Assembly: GCA_041940385.1 (NCBI GenBank)
Contig: JBGTSD010000102.1
Location: 1 to 10,620 of the forward strand
DNA: 10,620 nucleotides
Source of the DNA: JACVCK01 sp041940385
Lineage (GTDB): Bacteria; Planctomycetota; Phycisphaerae; Phycisphaerales; UBA1924
Reading direction: 5' to 3'
Shown here: positions 6,130 to 10,620 of the stretch, in pieces
Position numbering within the stretch: the first letter of the stretch is position 1
How the letters are laid out: each line of letters starts with the position of its first letter
Position numbers and translations under genes: made by a program
The notes under the pieces: generated by a model
The model's database searches: none
Told to the model about the DNA's origin: nothing
Seen by the model: only the letters and a program-made list of their open reading frames with translations

Positions 6130-7047
6130 TCAGGGCTTCTGACCGGGGATCAGGCCCTTGAGGTCTTCGACGGCGTTCTCGACTTCCTTCGTCGCTTCCT
6201 CGACGGCCTTGCCTGCCTCTTCGGCCAGCTTCTGCACCTGTGCGGGCGCTTCGGCCACGATGTCGAGGCCGAGACCCGCGAGGTCCGTCAGCCCGGCCAG
6301 GCCCGCCTGCAGCTCGCCGAGAATGACCGCGGGCATCACATCGCCGCCCTTCTCGACCGCCGCCGCGAGCACGGCCTGCACGATGATGCTCGTGAGCTCG
6401 CTGAAGGTCACGCCGGTGCCGCCGACGCCCTCGCCGGTGCGGCCGACGTCGGTGAGCTTGATCTCGTCGATTGGGATGTCGACGGAGGTCAGCTTCTGGA
6501 ACGGCGCGCCGGGGCTGCCTTCGCCGCCGCCGGGCAGGCCGAGCAGGTCAACGTGCACGTTCACGTCGCGGATGATCAGCTCGTGCACGACGAGCTTCTT
6601 CTCGTCGCCCGTGGTCGGCTCCGACGGCTTGTCGCCGCCCGACACCTTCTCGAGGTTGTCGAGGATGACCTTGTAGTTCGACTGACCGCCCTTCTTCTCG
6701 AGATTGGCCGAGATCGTCTCGAGACGCAGGATCGGCAGCTCGACGATGTCGCTCTGCAGCGACGCCGGCTCCACCTGCACGGCGCCATCGCCGAGCGACA
6801 GGAAGTGCGGCGTCGTGAAGCCGTCCGGGTTCGCCACCTCGAAGCCGCTCATCGCGAACTTGCCCGAGAAGAGCCCGACGGACACGGAGTCCACCGTCGT
6901 CGGCACGCCGAGCGCGTACGAGCCGCCCTTCTCGATCGCCGCCTTGGCGACGCCGTTGATCGAGAAGATCACGATTACGACGATGGCGACGACCAGCAGC
7001 AGCAGACCGCCCAGCAGTCCGAGCACGAGCTTCCCGACGGTTTTCAT
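6130..7047 (-). CDS. AsmA-like membrane-anchored protein
   Basis: A 305-residue protein with an N-terminal membrane helix (about 7-29, LLGGLLLLVVAIVVIVIFSI ending at 30) and the rest presumably on the periplasmic side. After the helix comes NGVAKAAIEKGGSYALGVPT (31-50), then VDSVSVGLFSGKFAMSGFEV (52-71). This helix followed by 'VxVxxxxGxxxxxGxxVxNPxGF' strands is typical of the N-terminal region of AsmA/DUF748-type proteins, which relate to lipid-transport bridge proteins. It is much shorter than AsmA or TamB, so it carries only a first module. A C-terminal amphipathic, charged helix spans about 268-299. The biochemical role is unknown. The start is the ATG at 7047, with GGAGG (7060-7056) eight bases upstream. 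It is last in a leftward run after the M42 peptidase and the lipoprotein, 68 bases after the latter. Its stop is six bases from that of the CocE-like gene. Confidence 0.78.
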   Translation of the reverse strand: MKTVGKLVLGLLGGLLLLVVAIVVIVIFSINGVAKAAIEKGGSYALGVPTTVDSVSVGLFSGKFAMSGFEVANPDGFTTPHFLSLGDGAVQVEPASLQSDIVELPILRLETISANLEKKGGQSNYKVILDNLEKVSGGDKPSEPTTGDEKKLVVHELIIRDVNVHVDLLGLPGGGEGSPGAPFQKLTSVDIPIDEIKLTDVGRTGEGVGGTGVTFSELTSIIVQAVLAAAVEKGGDVMPAVILGELQAGLAGLTDLAGLGLDIVAEAPAQVQKLAEEAGKAVEEATKEVENAVEDLKGLIPGQKP

Positions 7048-7055
7048 AGAGGTTG

Positions 7056-7060
7056 CCTCC
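7056..7060 (-). promoter_or_regulatory. Shine-Dalgarno of the AsmA-like gene (GGAGG)
   Basis: GGAGG on the minus strand lies eight bases before the ATG at 7047. It fixes the start there rather than at in-frame codons that overlap the lipoprotein gene. Confidence 0.8.
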
Positions 7061-7115
7061 CCAGCAGCGTGCGACTCGAGACCGCCAAGTGTAGCGGGCC
7101 GGGGGACGACCAGCC

Positions 7116-7490
7116 CTACTGCGCCAGGATGGAGATCTTGAAGTCCCGCAGGGTGCTCTGCCCGCTGCCGGTCGTGTAGCGCCGGCGGAGCGTGAGCGTG
7201 GTGTCGCCCGGCGTCTTGGCGCGGAACTGGATCAGCAGCGTCCCCTTCTCGTCGGTCTGCATCTGGAGACTTCGCGCGACGAAGCCCAGGTAGAGCGAGT
7301 CGTACGACTCGACCTCCCACTCGATCCCCGCCTGACGGTCGAAGGGGATGCGGATGTCGAGGATCTCCCCCACCGTGATGAGGCGCGTGTCGAAGAACGC
7401 CGTGCCCGAGACCTGCGCGCTCCCGCCGCAGCCCGGCAACGCCGACGCGACGCATCCCGCCACGATCATCGAGCAGCACCAGCGGCGCAT
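7116..7490 (-). CDS. Small lipoprotein, possible I42/chagasin-like fold
   Basis: A 124-residue exported protein. The signal region is MRRWCCSMIVAGCVASALPGC; Cys21 after LPG, followed by GGS, is the likely lipidation site, though VAGC (Cys13) is an alternative. The mature part of about 103 residues is predicted to be all beta: LITVGEILDIRIPF at 37-50, IEWEVESYDSLYLGF at 56-70, then GTLLIQFRAKTPGDTTLTLR at 83-102 and RDFKISILAQ at the end. The order 'VGExLxIxLP...W...F.FxAxxPGxTxLxLxY...F.IxIxA' recalls bacterial I42 (chagasin-type) cysteine protease inhibitors, but the hallmark NPTTGYxW loop is replaced by RQAGIEW, so inhibition is not assured. The ATG at 7490 has a GAGGA upstream overlapping the end of the peptidase gene. 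It starts 11 bases after the M42 stop and is probably co-transcribed with it. Confidence 0.72.
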   Translation of the reverse strand: MRRWCCSMIVAGCVASALPGCGGSAQVSGTAFFDTRLITVGEILDIRIPFDRQAGIEWEVESYDSLYLGFVARSLQMQTDEKGTLLIQFRAKTPGDTTLTLRRRYTTGSGQSTLRDFKISILAQ

Positions 7491-7501
7491 CGGGTCCGTC
7501 C

Positions 7502-8566
7502 TCACTCGACCGTCGGGATCCACTTGGCGAGCAGGTCGCACGCCGCCTTGAGGTCCCGCTTGTCGATCATCTCCGTCACCGTGTGGATGTAACGCGTGCC
7601 GACCACCAGCCCCGCGGCGCGGCAGCCGATGCCGATCTGCTGGGCCGCGGCGCCGTCCTGCCCGCCCCGCGCGAGGATCGTCCGCTGCACCGGGATCTTG
7701 TGCTTCTTCGCGACGCTTTCGAGATCGTCGATGAGGTCCGCATCGGAGATGAACGAGGAGTCCATCATGTGCAGGCCGGCGCCCTCGCCCTGCTTCGTCA
7801 CCGACTCCTCCTCGGGCACGCCCGGCGTGTCGCAGGCGAGCGAGACGTCGAGGCCGATGGCCACGTGCGGCTGGATGGACGCCGCCGCCGTCTTGGCGCC
7901 GCGAAGGCCGACTTCTTCCTGCACGGTGAACGCGACGTGCACCTCCGCCCCGTGGTCGTCGCCCGCCTTATCGAGCGCGCGGATGGACTCGATGCCGAGC
8001 CAGCAGGCGATGCGGTTGTCGAGCGCCTTGGAGACGACCTTGTCGCCCATCTCCATGAACGGCTCGTTCATGACGACCATGTCGCCGATGGTGACGCGCT
8101 TCTTGACCTCGTCGGCGGGGAGGCCGAGATCGATCATGAACTCCTTGACCTCGGGGACCTTCTTGCGCTCGTCCTCGCTCGAGATGTGGATGGGCCGTCC
8201 GCCGGGGTTCATGACGCCGGGCAGGTCGCCCTTCTTGGTGCAGACGAGCACGCGCCGGGAGAAGAGGTTGCGGGTGTCGAATCCGCCGACGTTGTTGACG
8301 CGGATGAACCCCTTGCCGTCGACCTGGCTGACGAGGAAGCCGATCTCGTCCATGTGGCAGGGGAGCATGATGCGGGTGGCGCCGTCCTTGCCCTTCTTGC
8401 CCTTGCCGCCCCGCGCCGAGCGCTTGCAGAGCAGATTGCCCATCGCGTCCTCGCGCACCTCGTCGAAGAGGCCCTTGACCTCCTTCTTGATGAGTTCGCG
8501 CACGCGCTTCTCGCGCCCCGGCACGCCGGGCGTCTCACACAGCCGCTTGAGCAGATCGATGTTCAC
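7502..8566 (-). CDS. M42-family metallopeptidase (glutamyl aminopeptidase / endoglucanase M type)
   Basis: A 354-residue cytosolic peptidase of normal M42 length. These enzymes are large self-compartmentalised aminopeptidase complexes with two metal ions that trim short peptides. The full ligand and catalytic set is visible: His71 and Asp73 in PCHMDEIGF, bridging Asp183 in KALDNRIACW, base Glu217 and ligand Glu218 in TVQEEVGLRGA, Asp240 in IGLDVSLACD and His328 in YIHTVTEMID. A Lys/Gly-rich loop (residues 51-62) is unusual and sits where the catalytic domain begins. The start is a GTG at 8566 (MNIDLLKRLCETPGVPGRE), with GGAAAGG six bases upstream. A long open frame continues upstream but is only the antisense of ygfZ. 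It is first in a leftward operon with the lipoprotein and the AsmA-like gene. Confidence 0.93.
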   Translation of the reverse strand: MNIDLLKRLCETPGVPGREKRVRELIKKEVKGLFDEVREDAMGNLLCKRSARGGKGKKGKDGATRIMLPCHMDEIGFLVSQVDGKGFIRVNNVGGFDTRNLFSRRVLVCTKKGDLPGVMNPGGRPIHISSEDERKKVPEVKEFMIDLGLPADEVKKRVTIGDMVVMNEPFMEMGDKVVSKALDNRIACWLGIESIRALDKAGDDHGAEVHVAFTVQEEVGLRGAKTAAASIQPHVAIGLDVSLACDTPGVPEEESVTKQGEGAGLHMMDSSFISDADLIDDLESVAKKHKIPVQRTILARGGQDGAAAQQIGIGCRAAGLVVGTRYIHTVTEMIDKRDLKAACDLLAKWIPTVE

Positions 8567-8600
8567 GACAAACCTTTCCGGGACCGGGCAGGGGCCCGCG

Positions 8601-8606
8601 TATAGT
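8601..8606 (+). promoter_or_regulatory. Candidate -10 element (TATAGT) for the ygfZ-like gene
   Basis: TATAGT differs from TATAAT at one position and stands out in this GC-rich gap. A start about seven bases later would fall at the foot of the hairpin at 8610-8633 and give a leader of about 90 bases. No -35 is seen. Read on the other strand the same bases could serve the M42 operon (CTATAC), with a poorer match. Confidence 0.4.
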
Positions 8607-8609
8607 TGG

Positions 8610-8633
8610 TCGCGCCGCGTGAACGCGGCGCGA
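8610..8633. repeat. Perfect inverted repeat / hairpin in the M42-ygfZ intergenic region
   Basis: CGCGCCGCG at 8611-8619 and CGCGGCGCG at 8624-8632 are exact reverse complements with a TGAA loop, and T8610 can pair with A8633 to give a 10-bp stem. It lies just after the candidate -10 box and ends on an in-frame ATG (8633) that I do not regard as the real start. No T-run follows in either direction, so it is not a standard terminator. It may be a 5' leader stem or an operator. Confidence 0.5.
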
Positions 8634-8687
8634 TGATGAAGACGGATGCATATCCCGCCCCCGAACCGGTTCCGGCTCCCGGGGGAC

Positions 8688-8696
8688 GGAGAAGGA
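8688..8696 (+). promoter_or_regulatory. Shine-Dalgarno of the ygfZ-like gene (GGAGAAGGA)
   Basis: The purine-rich GGAGAAGGA ends eight bases before the ATG at 8705. The ATGs at 8633 and 8636 have nothing comparable, so this site decides the start. Confidence 0.7.
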
Positions 8697-8704
8697 CGCG
8701 GATC

Positions 8705-9985
8705 ATGGCCCGAGTCTCGCCTCTCCGCAAGGAGCACCAGCACGCGGAGGCGTCGTTTCTGGAATATGGCGCCCCATCGGCGTCTCCGAACGCGCCCGAC
8801 GGCGCCGCCGGAGCGCCCCTCCCCGCCGTGGACGTGGTCGAGACCTTCGGCGAGCTGGAGAGCGAGTACGCCGCGATCCGCAAGGGCGCCATCCTGGTCG
8901 ACTGGCCCCAGCGCGCCACGCTGGAGATCGGCGGCGTCGACCGCATCGACTTCCTCAACCGGCTCGTCACGCAGAACATCAAGGACCTCCAGCCCTTCCA
9001 CAGCGCGCGGACGTTCTGGCTCAATCGCAAGGGACGGGTCGAGGCCGATCTGCGGCTCATCGAACTCGGCGACCGCATGCTCGTCGACGTCGACCTCCAC
9101 GCGGCGAGGCGCACGATCGACGGCGTCCTGGCGTACCACTTCGCCGAAGACTTCAAAGTCGCCGACAACTCCGAGGGCTGGCACCGCCTCGCGCTCCACG
9201 GCCCGACGGCGCCGCTCCTCCTGCGCGAGATCTCGACGCCCGTCGGCGGCGCGAACCTCAGCGACCTTGCGCCGGGCATGGCGTGCGTCGTGAGTGTCGA
9301 CGGGCGCACGGTCATCGCGGACCGGTGGGACTCGACCGGCGAGATCGGGCTCGAGCTGACGATGGAGACGGCGCACGTGGAGTTCGTCTGGCGGCGGCTG
9401 GTCGAGACGGGCGTTGCGCACCACGACGACAACGGCGAGCGCAACCCCAAGGGCGAACCCACCGGGCCGCGCCGCTTCCGCTTGCGCACCGGCGGCTGGG
9501 CGGCGTACAACATCGCGCGCATCGAGGCGGGCACGCCGCTCTTCAACATCGACTTCGGCCCCGAGTCGCTCCCGGCGGAGACCGGCGCGATCGACGATCG
9601 CGTCTCGTTCACCAAGGGCTGCTATCTCGGTCAGGAGGTCGTCGCGCGGATGCGCTCGCTCGGTCATCCGAAGCAGACGCTCGTCGCGCTCCGCGTGGAG
9701 TCGAAGCCGACCCAGCGCGCCGAGGATGCGGGCATGCTCCCGATGCAGCCCGTCGCCGGCGGATTCGTCTATGCGCCGGGCCCGTCCGGCAGTCCGGATG
9801 ACGCCGAGGCCGTCGGCGCCGTCACCAGCAGCGCCCTCGCCCCCATGCTCTCCGGCGCCCCGATCGCCCTGGCGCAGGTCCGCTGGAAGTGGACGCCGCC
9901 CGGGACCGAACTGCTCGTGGACGCCGAGAACACCCGGCTCAAGGCCGTTGTGCAGCCCACGCTCCGCTTCTGGCCGAAGACCTGA
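8705..9985 (+). CDS. ygfZ: YgfZ/GcvT-domain folate-binding protein
   Basis: A 426-residue protein of the YgfZ (IbaG/COX-independent IscA-partner, GcvT-like) family; Escherichia coli YgfZ has 326 residues. YgfZ binds tetrahydrofolate and helps make or repair certain iron-sulfur enzymes. The family signature is intact: TKGCYLGQEVVARMRSLGHP with Cys306 as the conserved cysteine. The GcvT-like core is seen in ILVDWPQRATLEIGGVDRID, FLNRLVTQNIKDL and ARIEAGTPLFNIDFGPESLP. The extra length comes partly from an N-terminal segment of about 50 residues and a polar insertion of about 25 residues (near 239-264, rich in Asp, Asn, Arg, Pro) just before GWAAYNIARIEAGTP. The start at 8705 is chosen for its ribosome site; longer forms from 8633 or 8636 are possible. 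The ABC ATPase begins four bases after the stop, so the two are probably translated from one mRNA. Confidence 0.88.
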   Translation: MARVSPLRKEHQHAEASFLEYGAPSASPNAPDGAAGAPLPAVDVVETFGELESEYAAIRKGAILVDWPQRATLEIGGVDRIDFLNRLVTQNIKDLQPFHSARTFWLNRKGRVEADLRLIELGDRMLVDVDLHAARRTIDGVLAYHFAEDFKVADNSEGWHRLALHGPTAPLLLREISTPVGGANLSDLAPGMACVVSVDGRTVIADRWDSTGEIGLELTMETAHVEFVWRRLVETGVAHHDDNGERNPKGEPTGPRRFRLRTGGWAAYNIARIEAGTPLFNIDFGPESLPAETGAIDDRVSFTKGCYLGQEVVARMRSLGHPKQTLVALRVESKPTQRAEDAGMLPMQPVAGGFVYAPGPSGSPDDAEAVGAVTSSALAPMLSGAPIALAQVRWKWTPPGTELLVDAENTRLKAVVQPTLRFWPKT

Positions 9986-9989
9986 GCGC

Positions 9990-10620
9990 ATGCCCAGCGC
10001 CGATGCGCCCATCCTCGAACTCCGCCAGCTCACCGTCCGGTTCCCGATGCGCTCCGGCCTCCTCGAACGCGGCCCGCGCTGGCGCACCGCGCTCGATCAG
10101 GTCTCCCTGACCATCGCGAAAGGCGAGAGTCTCGGCGTCGTCGGCTCCGGCAAGACCACGCTCGCCCGCGCCGCGCTGCGGCTCATCGAACCGAGCGCCG
10201 GCGCTGTCCGCATCGCGGGCGAGGACGTGACGGCCTGGAGCGAATCGCGCCTGCGCCCCCTGCGGCGGCGCGCGCAGATGATCTTCCAGGACCCCGGCGG
10301 ATCGCTCAATCCCCGCATGAGCGCGCGGGACATCGTCGCCGAGCCGCTCCTCGTCCACCGCGCCTGCACGCGGCGCGAAGCGCTCGAGCGCGCCAGGTCC
10401 CTGCTCGATCACTGCGGCCTCCCGGCCGACAGCGCCCGGCGCCGCCCCCACCAATTCGCCGGCGGTCAGCGCCAGCGCCTCGCCATCGCCCGCGCCGTGG
10501 CGCTCGGGCCCGACCTTCTCGTCTGCGACGAGCCGACCAGCGCGCTCGACGTGTCCGTGCAGGCGCGCATCCTCGACCTCCTTGAAGCATTGCGCAAGGA
10601 GCACGGCCTCGCGCTCCTCT
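9990..10620 (+). CDS. Oligopeptide/dipeptide-type ABC transporter ATP-binding protein (3' end outside window), atypical P-loop
   Basis: The first 210 residues of an OppF/DppF-type ATPase, cut by the window edge. It should power import of peptides or similar solutes through partner permeases lying outside the window. Seen in order: the ILELRQLTVRFPMRSG start, GVVGSGKTT with Lys55 (Walker A), MIFQDPGGSLNPRM with Gln100 (Q-loop, typical of this subfamily), HQFAGGQRQRLAIARAV (signature, residues 154-170), LLVCDEPTSALDVS with Asp180-Glu181 (Walker B and D-loop). Two oddities: family members read LGxVGESGSGKTTL, but here Gly52 is followed directly by SGKTTL, three residues shorter; and the signature serine is Ala157. 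GxxxxGKT is still formally satisfied, but the beta strand feeding the loop is shortened. The ATG at 9990 lies four bases after the ygfZ stop, with only a weak ribosome site, which suggests coupling. Confidence 0.9.
   Translation, partial: MPSADAPILELRQLTVRFPMRSGLLERGPRWRTALDQVSLTIAKGESLGVVGSGKTTLARAALRLIEPSAGAVRIAGEDVTAWSESRLRPLRRRAQMIFQDPGGSLNPRMSARDIVAEPLLVHRACTRREALERARSLLDHCGLPADSARRRPHQFAGGQRQRLAIARAVALGPDLLVCDEPTSALDVSVQARILDLLEALRKEHGLALL

Noticed and set aside
7491..7541. Longer lipoprotein starting at 7541 and overlapping the M42 gene
   Set aside because: It would put 17 charged residues before the signal peptide; the ATG at 7490 gives a normal lipoprotein signal.
7583..8605. Two long plus-strand open frames opposite the M42 peptidase
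   Set aside because: Both are antisense shadows; one is Asp/Ala/Leu-rich and one Ser/Arg-rich, neither with a ribosome site, and the peptidase on the minus strand has all metal ligands.
8606..8704. Earlier starts for the ygfZ-like protein (TTG 8606, ATG 8633, ATG 8636)
   Set aside because: No ribosome site precedes them, they fall in or beside the hairpin, and the added residues are Pro/Arg-rich without conservation; kept only as an alternative.
8567..10087. Upstream continuation of the M42 reading frame to 861 residues
   Set aside because: The added 507 residues are antisense to ygfZ and part of the ABC gene. The GTG at 8566 has a good ribosome site and matches the M42 N-terminus.
1..10620. 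tRNA, rRNA, CRISPR, insertion sequence or attachment site
   Set aside because: All gaps are under 140 bases and contain no cloverleaf pattern, regular direct repeats, transposase gene or terminal inverted repeats that I can see.

Overview
This is an ordinary-looking stretch of GC-rich bacterial chromosome, clearly above 60% G+C throughout. It carries twelve protein genes and no recognisable RNA gene, insertion sequence, prophage or CRISPR array. The organism cannot be named with certainty. The mix of genes (an RMND1/DUF155-like membrane protein, an AsmA-like protein, an M42 peptidase, a long YgfZ-like protein, several lipoproteins) and the weak or absent Shine-Dalgarno sequences would fit a planctomycete, perhaps of the Phycisphaerae. 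That is an inference from gene style only.

Layout: strands alternate almost gene by gene. 1-252 (+) is the tail of an unrecognised protein, weakly reminiscent of Hcp-type tube proteins. It is followed by a sulfotransferase (256-1152, -), an SRPBCC ligand-binding protein (1234-1698, +), an RMND1/DUF155-like tail-anchored protein (1685-2818, -), a HAD type II hydrolase (2875-3588, +), the MscL mechanosensitive channel (3589-4020, -), and a CocE/S15-type lipoprotein hydrolase with the hallmarks of an alpha-amino acid ester hydrolase (4150-6123, +). Next comes a three-gene leftward operon read from 8566 down to 6130: M42 metallopeptidase, small lipoprotein, AsmA-like membrane protein. The window closes with a rightward pair: a YgfZ/GcvT-like folate-binding protein (8705-9985) and, four bases later, an oligopeptide/dipeptide-type ABC transporter ATPase that runs off the right edge.

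How the genes relate: no single pathway links them. The most coherent group is peptide handling and the cell envelope: the exported AEH-like hydrolase, the cytoplasmic M42 peptidase with its lipoprotein neighbour, the AsmA-like protein, MscL, and a Dpp/Opp-type ATPase. The four convergent gene ends are extremely tight (3-base gap, 14-base overlap, direct abutment, 6-base gap) and leave no room for dedicated terminators. No intergenic gap exceeds 140 bases.

Points most worth a second look: the ABC ATPase has a P-loop region three residues shorter than its family and an Ala in the signature motif; the CocE-like lipoprotein keeps the AEH carboxylate cluster; the lipoprotein beside the M42 peptidase has a pattern like an I42/chagasin-type inhibitor; a perfect hairpin lies in the ygfZ leader; several start codons have a TANNNT box at leaderless spacing. 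I see no convincing novel multi-gene system.
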